Source of the DNA: Incurvaria masculella
Taxonomy: Eukaryota; Arthropoda; Insecta; Lepidoptera; Incurvariidae
DNA length: 64,000 bases
Direction: 5' to 3'
Assembly: GCA_946894095.1 (NCBI GenBank)
Contig: OX335642.1
Coordinates: forward strand, 22,145,021 to 22,209,020
The notes beneath the pieces are model-generated. The model ran no database searches and was not told the DNA's origin. It saw only the letters and a list, made by a program, of their open reading frames with translations. Made by a program: the position numbers and the translations under genes. Below, in pieces: positions 36,967 to 45,800 of the stretch; positions within the stretch are counted from its first letter, which is position 1, and every line of letters starts with the position of its first letter.

Positions 36967-37111
36967 CGTGTGGGGTGCGATTTGCGTGTGGGCTCCTCGC
37001 GGCGAGTGGACGAGTGCGGCGTGTGCGGCGGAGACGGCGCATCGTGCTCGCGGCCGCGTCACCGCTGGCTAGACACCTCGGCCTCGCTGTGCTCTGCGAC
37101 TTGCGGCGGAG
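36967..37111 (+). CDS. ADAMTS-like protein, exon C1: end of Cys-rich module, start of TSP1
   Basis: This exon has an acceptor TTTATTGTTGCAG and a donor GGAG|GTATGTAAG, is 145 nt long, and is phase 0 in and phase 1 out. It reads RVGCDLRVGSSRRVDECGVC, GGDGASCSRPRHRWLDTSAS and LCSATCGG. VGCD...D-x-C-G-V-C-x-G-D-x-(S/A)-x-C is the end of the ADAMTS cysteine-rich region, and W...C-S-x-T-C-G-G-G is the start of a TSP1 repeat. It joins exon B in frame (RCQ|RVGCD) and exon D in frame (GG|G-YK). The spacer domain of 100 or more residues usually found between these two modules in vertebrate relatives is missing. This is the only copy of the five complete ones that has the extra G (GTGTGGGG against GTGTGGG) needed to receive a phase-0 exon. 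Confidence 0.85.
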
Positions 37112-37134
37112 GTATGTAAGATCTATTACTGCAG

Positions 37135-37278
37135 CGTGTGGGTGCGACGTGCGTGTGGGCTCCTCGCGACGAGTGGACGAGTGCGGTGTGTGCGGCGGAG
37201 ACGGCGCATCGTGCTCGCGGCCGCGTCACCGCTGGCTAGACACCTCGGCCTCGCTGTGCTCTGCGACTTGCGGCGGAG
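37135..37278 (+). CDS. Exon C tandem copy 2
   Basis: This copy is 144 nt and flanked by intact AG and GTATGTAAG. It lacks one G near its start, so its acceptor is phase 1, and it gives CGCDVRVGSSRRVDECGVCG and so on to SATCGG with no stop. It could follow any exon that ends in phase 1, including another C copy, and can be skipped without frame loss. The intron to copy 1 is only 23 nt and too short for normal splicing, and reading through it gives an in-frame TAA after CGGGM. Whether the copy is ever used is unknown. Confidence 0.5.
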
Positions 37279-37301
37279 GTATGTAAGATCTATTACTGCA
37301 G

Positions 37302-37445
37302 CGTGTGGGTGCGACGTGCGTGTGGGCTCCTCGCGACGAGTGGACGAGTGCGGCGTGTGCGGCGGAGACGGCGCATCGTGCTCGCGGCCGCGTCACCGCT
37401 GGCTAGACACCTCGGCCTCGCTGTGCTCTGCGACTTGCGGCGGAG
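37302..37445 (+). CDS. Exon C tandem copy 3
   Basis: This copy is 144 nt, phase 1 to phase 1, near identical to copy 2, and carries the CGA-CGA (SSRRVDE) variant shared by copies 2-4. The distance from the copy 1 donor to this acceptor is 190 nt, enough for splicing. Copy 1 joined to copy 3 would therefore be a possible in-frame product. Confidence 0.5.
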
Positions 37446-37468
37446 GTATGTAAGATCTATTACTGCAG

Positions 37469-37612
37469 CGTGTGGGTGCGACGTGCGTGTGGGCTCCTCG
37501 CGACGAGTGGACGAGTGCGGCGTGTGCGGCGGAGACGGCGCATCGTGCTCGCGGCCCCGTTACCGCTGGCTAGACACCTCGGCCTCGCTGTGCTCTGTGA
37601 CTTGCGGCGGAG
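37469..37612 (+). CDS. Exon C tandem copy 4
   Basis: This copy is 144 nt, phase 1 to phase 1. It differs from copies 2 and 3 by a few bases (CGGCCCCGTTACCGC, CTGTGACTTGCGG), which change RPRHRW to RPRYRW and SATC to SVTC. The frame remains open. Confidence 0.5.
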
Positions 37613-37635
37613 GTATGTAAGATCTATTGCTGCAG

Positions 37636-37779
37636 CGTGTGGGTGCGACGTGCGTGTGGGCTCCTTGCGGTGAGTGGACGAGTGCGGCGTGTGCGGCGGA
37701 GACGGCGCATCGTGCTCGCGCCCGCGTCATCGCTGGCTAGACACCTCGGCCTCGCTGTGCTCTGCGACTTGCGGCGGAG
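37636..37779 (+). CDS. Exon C tandem copy 5
   Basis: This copy is 144 nt, phase 1 to phase 1, with private changes (TCCTTGCGGTGAGTGG, CGCCCGCGTCATCGC). In the exon frame the first gives SLR-x-VDE in place of SSRRVDE. The frame is still open. The private substitutions argue against a simple assembly collapse or stutter. Confidence 0.5.
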
Positions 37780-37802
37780 GTATGTAAGATCTATTGCTGC
37801 AG

Positions 37803-37873
37803 CGTGTGGGTGCAACGTGCGTGTGGGCTCCTCGCGGCGAGTGGACGACTGTGCTCTGCGACTTGCGGAGGCG
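37803..37873 (+). pseudogene. Exon C tandem copy 6, internally deleted
   Basis: The copy begins like the others (CGTGTGGGTGCAACGTGCGT), but 73 nt are missing between GTGGACGA and CTGTGCTCTGCGAC, leaving 71 nt and breaking the frame. The donor GCG|GTATGTAAG is kept. A still smaller remnant of a seventh unit (CAACGTGTGGGTGAGAATTG) follows at about 37894-37920. Confidence 0.7.
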
Positions 37874-37967
37874 GTATGTAAGATATGTTGCTCCAACGTG
37901 TGGGTGAGAATTGCGTGTATGTAGAAATACACATTTTGTGAAAAATTAAACTGCTTGTATATTACCG

Positions 37968-38072
37968 TCCGTATATTAAATACAGTCCGCTGACAGACGA
38001 ATTCAAGGACGGAAGGACAGAGAAGGCTTAGCAATAGGGTACTGTTGGCACCCTCTTGGTACTGAACCCTAA
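37968..38072 (+). repeat. Dispersed insect repeat, truncated copy
   Basis: It contains ATACAGTCCGCTGACAGACG, GGACGGAAGGACAGAG, AATAGGGTACTGTTGGCACC and TTGGTACTGAACCCTAAAA, which is the right half of the family at 26575-26845. Confidence 0.5.
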
Positions 38073-38129
38073 AACCTGACGATAATACTTGTCACCCGGC
38101 CAAAATACATCCAAAGCGATACACCTTCC

Positions 38130-38350
38130 GAGATCTCTATCGGCACCCTCGCCCCGTCCCTCGGGAGGCAGGTGGGCGCAGCAACGAGATCCGTCCCTTA
38201 CGGGGCGGCTCAGCCGGGGTGATGCGAGGTCTGAGGCCAGGCTGATTTATTCTAACGACAGGCCGTTAATTCTGCGGTCGCTGGCGCGTGGGCCCGCCGT
38301 TGCGGAAGAGCGAGTGCCGCGGCAAATGATGAATCAGCCGCCACTACAAC
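38130..38350. other. G+C-rich stretch, unidentified
   Basis: This G+C-rich block has a 90-codon plus-strand frame that shows no known motif. It sits between a dispersed repeat and a LINE end, so it is likely more mobile-element debris. Confidence 0.2.
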
Positions 38351-38599
38351 GAATCCTCTGATATTCAATAAAGCTTTTTGAAATTAGGTCGATATGTTAA
38401 TAAATGCAGTAAGAAAGGTCTGTGCGCAGAATTAATACGCGAAATCAGATAAAGCATACCAGAAATAGAAATCTGCTGGGGATCTCCTAGTCTACGTCTC
38501 ACATGAGATGGGCGATGCGCTCGAAAATCATGGCGAAGGTATGGCTATCGGCCTGAGTATCGAGAAAGCATTATTCCGACCGATTAGACCGAGTCTCGC

Positions 38600-39200
38600 A
38601 AAAGGCACTACTTTCCAAGCTGCAAAGTATAACGTTGTCCCTCCGTCCCCTTTCTACCAACGCACAATGCGGACAGACAGAAAATGCACCCATTCACTGT
38701 CGACATTCCCAAAATAAGAACCCACCGATCTATAGGATCGGTAAACTATGAAGATTTTTTTTTCTCAAAATGCAACCTTGCTAAGCACTCTTCACACCAT
38801 GTTTGAAGGGGTCCTTCAAACATGGTGTGAAGAATCACCGGGCCAGCTGGCATATTTTTCGTAGCACCTGTGAAAGTCCGAAAGTCCATGGGTGTCGTCG
38901 AGTCCCTTTTTTGTGAGATCCTGGCGTGCGCCATATGCCGCGCTTAACACAAAAAACCTACCAGAAATTCGTTGGTTTACATAATTCTCTGGAAATCTCT
39001 GCGTTAGAGCAGTGGACGTGTAGTCCGCCACAGAAAATAAGAGCTCTTGAGAAAAAAATCGTTTCACAAATACATTTCTATGCCGCATCGCCAGGGTATG
39101 AAACTATTTGCCAGTGAGTGTCTTTCCTCATGCCTATAACTTGAGAGTTTTCAAACCGAATTACCGTAATACCTCCGCAATAATCCGCAAATACCCCACT
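38600..39200 (+). pseudogene. LINE C-terminal region with internal non-coding segment
   Basis: The plus strand reads YNVVPPSPFYQRTMRTDRKC at 38626-38690, the segment following the reverse transcriptase in this LINE family. At 39060-39170 it reads, with one stop, TFLCRIARV then NYLPVSVFPHAYNLRVFKPN, the C-terminal end. Between them lies about 240 nt of non-coding text with several stops, including a 20-bp hairpin at 38790-38832 and the motifs CCATGGGTGTCGTCGAGTC and GCGCCATATGCCGCGCTTAA. The same non-coding text occurs at the same place in the 57740-58180 copy. Confidence 0.55.
38790..38832. repeat. Perfect 20-bp hairpin
   Basis: CTTCACACCATGTTTGAAGG at 38790-38809 is followed after a GGT loop by its exact reverse complement at 38813-38832. 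Related loci at 19060 and 57830 have only a single arm, so the palindrome is specific to this copy. Confidence 0.65.
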
Positions 39201-42150
39201 GATCATAGTTTCGTTAGGTTTTTTTATATTTTATATGATTAAATATTAAAATAACCGGACTATTTGTAAGTTATTTACCAGTGTTTTGAGTTTTTTTTTT
39301 ACTATGGTCTGGGTATGTAAACGTTAATTTGTTACATTGAGCTTACCCAAAAAAGTATTTTTTTTTAATCTTTGATATAATCGGTTGTTTTAGCAGACAG
39401 TAGATCAATGAGTTAAAGAAAGGACGATCAATCCAAGGCCTTTCCTTAGCGACCCCAAAATCCACCGTAAATAAAACACTAAGCCCCTAAGTAATGGAGC
39501 TCAAATGGGCAGAACTCTCGCCGGCGTAATTTTCACATTCCTAGAGAATTTGCCTCGCAAATAAGATCACCTCGGAGAGGAATGGGGGAATGGTGCGATA
39601 ACATTTTTGTTTGTGCGGTAATGAAAAATCTCTTAGGGTGGGCACGGTCGTTTGCAGATGTTATGTGAAGTGGTTCGAAAAGTTGGACTTTCTTTGTTTA
39701 CGATTTGTAGCAGGAGATCTATGTCAGTACGTGTAAGCGGCTGATAGCATAACATTTTATAAGGTTTTGTATTTTTTATATTTTTTCCCGTAATTTTAAA
39801 TTTCACAATCGAACAAAGGTAGACTGATGGTCAACATGAACCAGTTAAAGTTCCTTTATTTCCTCTAACATATATTTATTACACGCTCTAATTACTCAAC
39901 AATAAATTTGTCTGCGGATTCATGACCTCAGCCGAAGAACAGACGAGAAGCTTCAACGAGTTTGTAGGCAGGCAGGCCGGCACTGAGACAGGAATAATAT
40001 ATAATGTTGTTTCATTTACGCCCTTATAAAACTTACTACAATCAGCGGCAATCGCATAATTGAGGATTTTTTTAATGAGCCAAGATCGTTATTTTTCTGC
40101 GTTTGTTCGCCACCTCATTTGGAAATGATACACATCTAGCGACTTTTACAAGCAGAATCATGATTGTAGACCCAACGCTGTGCAGAGACAAAGGCTCAGG
40201 GAGGTGATTTATAACAAGGCGCACTAATGATTAATCCAGGCAACATAAATTACAGCCGCACTCACCCTCTGCCTTTAGCTGGACAACCATTGTAGGGAAT
40301 TAAGGGAAGGTGTCCTGGGATCGATTCAAGGTCATATATTAATAATTGAATCAAATAAAGAATATCGATTTTAAAGACAAGCACAATTTAAAGACAACCA
40401 TAGTTTAGTGTTAACTCATGTTTATCTCCTATGCCTAATACCATGGATACGATAGTCAAAGTGCGCGAATACGAAAGTGAAACGTGTATTTTCGTCAAGG
40501 ATTTGTTCTGAATACAATGGATTAATTACTAAAAGTGTGCGAATAAGAGATTGTAGCGTGTATTCTCTTTTCGAGTCAATAAATAATTATTCCAGTGTGT
40601 CTCCTGTGCCGAATACCATAGATTCAATACTAAAGGTGCGCGAATACTAGATTGAAACATAATTTAAATAACAACAATTTTTCTTGAGAACTCGCGTCAA
40701 TTCATGGTACGGATGGACGAACATTATTGAACTTAAATATGTTCATTGAAATGGATGGAAAACTCGAATAGTTATTACAGCATTTCTCATTCAATACATT
40801 GGTACAATATGGGTGGATTTACCCTAACATAATAAGAGAGAATAGCTTAATGGTTTAGCCTTCAAGTAAAAGAAATAGGTTCCTATCCTTAGTTTAGAAC
40901 GCGTGGTCTCAGCCACAAGATATCTTTACTACGGACGGCATGCCCCAAATTTCTCGAATTTAACTACACAGACCACTATCCGACCTACCAACAAGCCGGT
41001 TTACTATCTGAGCCAACCAACAGCCGTCTACTAGATTGCGCACATTTCACGTAGACATTCCATGCGAAGGCATTTCGGCTGCAACGATTTAACCGACAGC
41101 TATGTTGGTGTCGTCCCTTAAATATATTTGGTTAGATTCTAGAGTGCGCCCTGAAAACACTAGGTATTTTATAGTTTTCATCTTGAGTGAATTAATAAAA
41201 AAATATTTAATTATAAAATAAATTAAAATACAGGTAAAGTTGCCAATCAACTAGTTATTTAAATAACTATATGTGGAAGTCATCCTCGGATTGTTGTTAC
41301 ATGAAATATAATTTGGTAAGCTATTTCTTTGCACGCAGTTGATAAATTTAGGATTTAAAAAAAGCCTATTTTTAGACCTTCTTGAATCATATAAAACATA
41401 CATTAATTATATAATTTATTTTCAGTTTATACAACGACACCTACATTGAAGCTTTCTCTAGGCATCGAATAGGCCGCATCAATTACTGGAAAATTGCAAA
41501 TTTTGGGCGATTTCGATAGTAATAAAAATGGGATACCACGTGACAACTGTCATTCGAGATAATGGGCCAAAATCTTGGAATTGACCACACGCACCTATAA
41601 ACAAATTTGCAGGCATGCTAACAGTCGATGTGGACACCCTGTATTATCAGATACAGAAATCGGTACTGAAATAAGAAAACGAATAAGCGAGTGCCTCGAA
41701 ATGGTTCCCCATTAAGGCAGACGCCTGAATAGAAGGCAGGCTCGCTAAGTGTTTGAGAGTAGGGTAAGCGTCCTCGTTGTGGGCACACGCGCCGGTCTCG
41801 GTCCGCTCGCGAAACTTTCCATATTAAAATCGGCTGCAGAGGCCTCACGCGAGTGGCGAGCGGTCGGACGCAGCCTTTGAATATTTTATTGGGCCAACCG
41901 AATTATAGTCGAGTTCGGAGTTTGTTGGGACAGGAATTGGGATGATTCGTCTAATTAGCGGAAAATTAGGCGTTGATATTTCGCGCACGTTTTGAAGTTT
42001 CCACGGTTGATTTCAAACCTTTTTTTTTTAAGATTTGATCCATGAAAACCTTAGAGCTGTGATTATGTACTTCGTTTTTTGGCAGGACAACCGATAATGA
42101 TCAAACAATCTTGGTTTTATTTCCGCTCAGATTGGGCAGACATACACTAT
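39200..42150. other. Intron, no gene; degenerate tandem repeat inside
   Basis: Three degenerate copies of an 80-100 bp unit lie at about 40415-40665. They are recognised by AATACCATGGATACGATAGT, AAGTGCGCGAATAC and GTGTATTTTCGTC-like text (anchors near 40461, 40535 and 40635). A SINE family 1 fragment is at 40735-40830. A C+G-rich block at 41690-41880 has no recognised content. Confidence 0.45.
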
Positions 42151-42267
42151 GATCAATAAGTTCCGGGAATTTGTAGTTTGAATTTAGAACGCTTTACCGA
42201 TTCGAATATTTTTTTTCTCAGGTTGGTACACCTTTCCCTGACACTCCTGCCAAATGTGAAATATTAA

Positions 42268-42278
42268 ATGTCATTAGT
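42268..42278. repeat. Target-site duplication, left copy
   Basis: ATGTCATTAGT here is repeated exactly at 44672-44682. It brackets the reverse transcriptase element and belongs to the 5' untranslated region of the mariner. Confidence 0.85.
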
Positions 42279-44671
42279 TAGAAATGAAAATTTATTAATT
42301 AATGCGATAATTAAACTTACAAAATATAGAAGATTTCATCCAATTTTTCTCTACAAAGCAATTTTGTAGACGCCATTACGCTCGCTGCATTTCCTCGCTG
42401 TATAGCCAGTCCGACCCTCTGTCGAAAATATCTTCCAGATCGGTAATCGCCTGAACATTCTTTTAATTTAGAACCCAAGTTTTTGACAAATAATTTTGTA
42501 TCCTTACTCCAAACACCTAAAGTCTCGACCGCAAAAGCAACGAACTCATAATTTACTTTAATTGCCGAATATTTTGGGTGTTTTAATCTTGCAGCAGTTT
42601 CTGCTGCTGCTCCTGACGTGCGAGCGGTCGAACTAACATATGAGGCCGCCAATGTATCTACGCATGTGGCGTCCCACACCAGAGCCCTGCCTTTGTCCCA
42701 TGGAATTATGGTCATGCCATCTGGTCTATTTCCATCGTCCCTACTCAGGCCCACCGGCTCTAATAATGATGGAATATTTGCAGAGGAAAGTGCTCTTTTA
42801 ATTAATTGGTTGAGGGTTGCATGACGTGAAAATCTGCCTGCACATTTCAGGCAACTTAATCCATGGCGTCCTTTGGTATCGACCATAATGCCGCAACTGC
42901 ACTTATGCGGCAGGCACATGTCGCAACCAAGGCGAAGAGCGATGACAATTCTTAGGCAATTATTATCCAAAAAAGTGCCGGTGTGCGATGATGGTATGGC
43001 GTGAAGCCATGCACCAGTCTCTGGTGTGGACACTGCGCGGATACGCGCCTGTTCTACAATTGAGTCGGAATTTAAAAGTACGTTGTGCAACCGTTTTACA
43101 ACGGATGCATCCCAAAGTTTTTGTGAGCTTAGATTTGATGGGAGTTCTTCACCTGGGCACAAGCTTTTCCAGGCATTTAAAGCTTCGTTCAAATGGCAAA
43201 TCGCATTCTCGTCACTATTTCTGGTTAATATGGCTGTGACAAGATCTGCGACTCCAAATGCTGACGCCAAAAATGCAGGTATTCCAATGTCAGTGAACCG
43301 GCGTATTCCAAGGCCACCATTCCATATAGGCAATGAAGCTTGCAGCCATTGATCTTCGTTCAAACTGATATTCAAAATATCTTCTAGAGCTTGTTTGATT
43401 GTACTATCAATTTTCAAAATTTTCTCCTGAAATAGCCAAGAAGAAGTTGTTCTGGCAAGGTATATGAGCTTTGGCATACCGAAACAAGTCTTAAGAATTA
43501 CATATGCCATATGGGAATGCAGCAAGCGTAGGCGACTAAAAGTTAATTCTAAAATACTTAATTTGTTTTCAAGAAAATCAGGCGTTGCCTCAATGGTAAT
43601 CGGTGCGCCTAGTAAACATAAATTGCTAAGATCAGTGATCTTGATATCTAGCAAAACATCTTTAAATTGCGAATGCACATCGTTGTCGTAATTTGATAAA
43701 AATATTAGTTCACATTTGCTAGCATTAAATTCTAGCCCAATGGATTTGAATTCTTCAATTAATTTTGATAGATCTTTTAAAACATCTTCCGCTGAACCTC
43801 CCAGTGTGCCATCATCCAGGTACCAAATGTTAAATTCGGATGTTAGTGCTTCAATTATTGGATGTATTGATAGGCTGAAGATGAGGGGCCCCAGAGGATC
43901 TCCTTGCTGTGCTCCAACTTGGGAATCTATGGTATTTTTACCAAAAAATAAAATTGATGGGTTTGCGTAGCACTGCCATAAAAAAGGAAAAAGCTTTGGT
44001 GCTTTATTTTTGATTGCTTCCAGCATCGAATCTCTTTCTACGCAATTGAAGGCATTTTTAAGATCTATTTTAAGCAAAACTTTATCTTTGGAACCATTTA
44101 AGTTTTTATACGACCTCGTGGCATGGATTGCTGCTTCGCATCCTTTCTCTACTCCAAATCTCATTTGAATCGGCTTAAAATATTGTTCTAGATGTGTTCT
44201 TGCTAATTTGCAGCACAGCTTAGCAGTGAGTCGCCTGAATGTATTTCCCACTGCAATTGGTCGTAGGCCACCGTCTTTTTTGGTCAGTGCACACAAAGAT
44301 GCTCCGTATAAATATTGGCAGATATCTGGGTTAACTTTTCCGGCGAGCATAAAATTACAAAGTTTAACAATAGACTTTAAGAGACGTTGACCTGCATCTC
44401 CAGTACAGTATGAGATCATATCTTTTAAGTGTTGTGGCCTTAATCCATCCGGTCCTGATGCAGAACCGTTAGGAAAACTCGAAATACCTTCAAGTACCAT
44501 TTTCTCGGTAACAGTGAGGTATTCTATACTCTCGCTGGGGTTATCACGGAAGATAAGCGGTCTAGATGGAGAAGGATGTTTATTTCTTAAGGTCTCCAGT
44601 ACGCTGTCATCTCTGTCTGCAAGTTTGTCTTCCGAAGACAACAGACGAACTGCACCTTTTAGGTCACCGTC
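42279..44671 (-). mobile_element. 5'-truncated non-LTR retrotransposon, RLE type
   Basis: The 2393-bp insertion lies between two copies of ATGTCATTAGT. Its 5' end (right, 44671) starts directly inside an open reading frame, and its 3' end (left) has only about 38 nt of untranslated sequence after the stop codon and no poly(A) tail. Truncation at the 5' end plus target duplication is the signature of target-primed reverse transcription. The absence of a poly(A) tail fits elements of the R2-like, restriction-like-endonuclease type. Confidence 0.8.
42317..44671 (-). CDS. Reverse transcriptase with RLE-like C-terminus (5'-truncated)
   Basis: The frame is open for 784 codons from the truncation point to the stop and has no start codon of its own; the first TTG is at 44641. 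Numbering from that codon: SGSASGPDGLRPQHLKD-type entry motif at about 59-73; KKDGGLRPIAVGNTFRRL at 121-138; catalytic Asp193 in KIDLKNAF; GAQQGDPLGPLIF at 243-255; catalytic YLDD at 274-277; a thumb-like region to about 450; a zinc-knuckle C-x-C-x9-H-x3-C at 581-597 followed by RHATLNQL; and a restriction-like endonuclease signature with RPD at 639-641 and WDAT at 656-659. The order RT, CCHC, RPD...D is that of RLE-class LINEs (R2, NeSL and HERO groups). I cannot fix the clade. No frameshift or stop is present, so the insertion is young. The N-terminal part of the protein is missing. Confidence 0.85.
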   Translation of the reverse strand, partial: DGDLKGAVRLLSSEDKLADRDDSVLETLRNKHPSPSRPLIFRDNPSESIEYLTVTEKMVLEGISSFPNGSASGPDGLRPQHLKDMISYCTGDAGQRLLKSIVKLCNFMLAGKVNPDICQYLYGASLCALTKKDGGLRPIAVGNTFRRLTAKLCCKLARTHLEQYFKPIQMRFGVEKGCEAAIHATRSYKNLNGSKDKVLLKIDLKNAFNCVERDSMLEAIKNKAPKLFPFLWQCYANPSILFFGKNTIDSQVGAQQGDPLGPLIFSLSIHPIIEALTSEFNIWYLDDGTLGGSAEDVLKDLSKLIEEFKSIGLEFNASKCELIFLSNYDNDVHSQFKDVLLDIKITDLSNLCLLGAPITIEATPDFLENKLSILELTFSRLRLLHSHMAYVILKTCFGMPKLIYLARTTSSWLFQEKILKIDSTIKQALEDILNISLNEDQWLQASLPIWNGGLGIRRFTDIGIPAFLASAFGVADLVTAILTRNSDENAICHLNEALNAWKSLCPGEELPSNLSSQKLWDASVVKRLHNVLLNSDSIVEQARIRAVSTPETGAWLHAIPSSHTGTFLDNNCLRIVIALRLGCDMCLPHKCSCGIMVDTKGRHGLSCLKCAGRFSRHATLNQLIKRALSSANIPSLLEPVGLSRDDGNRPDGMTIIPWDKGRALVWDATCVDTLAASYVSSTARTSGAAAETAARLKHPKYSAIKVNYEFVAFAVETLGVWSKDTKLFVKNLGSKLKECSGDYRSGRYFRQRVGLAIQRGNAASVMASTKLLCREKLDEIFYIL

Positions 44672-44682
44672 ATGTCATTAGT
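44672..44682. repeat. Target-site duplication, right copy
   Basis: ATGTCATTAGT is identical to 42268-42278, directly next to the first base of the truncated coding sequence. Confidence 0.85.
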
Positions 44683-44739
44683 AATTGTTTGACGTCTGTT
44701 TATATCAATCTAGTTTTTGAAGTTCGTCGCATTTCAAAA

Positions 44740-45800
44740 TGAAAAAAAAATATTGAACAAAGAATTTGTTTGAAGTTTTGTGTTTCCAACGAAATCTCTT
44801 GTGCTGATGCATTCAAAATGCTACAAAAAGCCTACGAGGACTCTGCTCTCTCAAAACCAAGAGTATACGAGTGGTATTCGTCGTTCAAAAATGGTCTCGA
44901 AGAAGTTGACGATGCACCTCGTCGTGGACGCCCTTCAACATCAACTACCGATGATAACGTCGAAAATGTTCAAGAAATGGTACTCGAAAATCGTCATGCA
45001 AGCCTCAGAGAGATAGCTGGTGAGCTCAACATCGCGTATGGATCGGCACAGCATATTATGGTTGATATTTTGGGCATGAAACGCGTTGCAGCACGACTTG
45101 TGCCAAAAGACCTGAACTTCGTACAAAAACAGTACCGTAAAACAGTGACCCAGCAGATGATTTCTGAGGTAACGAATGACCCTAACATGATGCAACGCAT
45201 AATTACTGGTGAAGAAACGTGGGTTTACGAATATGATGTTCTAACTACCCAACAATCATCAGAGTGTCGCTATAAAAATGAACCAAAAGCGAAGAAAGCG
45301 CGTCAAAGCCGATCAAAAATAAAGGTAATGCTCACTGTTTTCTTTGATTATCGCGGCGTTGTTCATTATGAGTACGTGCCTACTGGTCAAACAGTCAATA
45401 AGGAGTACTACCTGGTCGTAATTAAGCGTTTGAGAGATGCTGTGCGTAGAAAACGACCGGAATTGTGGCAAAACAACTCATGGATCTTGCACCATGACAA
45501 TGCTCCGTCTCACAAAGCGCGCATCGTGACCGATTATTTGACCAAACATACTGTAAATACAATCCAACAGGCACCGTTTTCTCCGGATATGGCACCATGT
45601 GACTTTTTTCTGTTCTCAAAACTTAAATTACCCCTTCGTGGAAAGATATTTTCGAGCATCGATGAAATAAAAGAAAATGCGACGAAGGCATTGAAAGCCA
45701 TTCCTTCACCGGACTATCAAAAGTGTATGGAAGAATGAGTTAAGCGTTGGCGTATGTGCTTCGCTTCAGAAGGTTGTTATTTTGAAGGTGATAAAATAAA
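44740..45800 (+). pseudogene. mariner transposase, inactivated
   Basis: The open frame at 44770-45738 (322 codons) is a mariner transposase with an N-terminal helix-turn-helix region (ADAFKMLQKAYEDSALSKPR), then RRGRPSTS, RLVPKDLN as the WVPHEL-like motif, TGEETWVYEYD, HHDNAPSHKA (Asp243) and FSPDMAPCDFF (Asp278, 34 residues after Asp243, the D,D34D spacing). Three defects are visible. A run of nine A after the likely ATG at 44739 puts the start out of frame. The first catalytic Asp of TGDE is Glu (residue 148). A TGA at 45736 ends the protein where family members have Trp, cutting roughly 25 residues whose codons can still be followed to about 45800. The protein would bind TIRs and cut and paste DNA at TA; this copy is expected to be dead. 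Confidence 0.85.

Noticed and set aside
37136..37924. Overlapping 67-144 codon Arg/Val-rich frames across the exon array (MWVRRACGLLA...)
   Set aside because: They are the wrong reading frame of the repeated exon C. The correct frame gives the Cys-rich ADAMTS signature bounded by splice sites.
42618..44390. Several plus-strand frames across 42618-44390
   Set aside because: They are antisense shadows of the reverse transcriptase frame.
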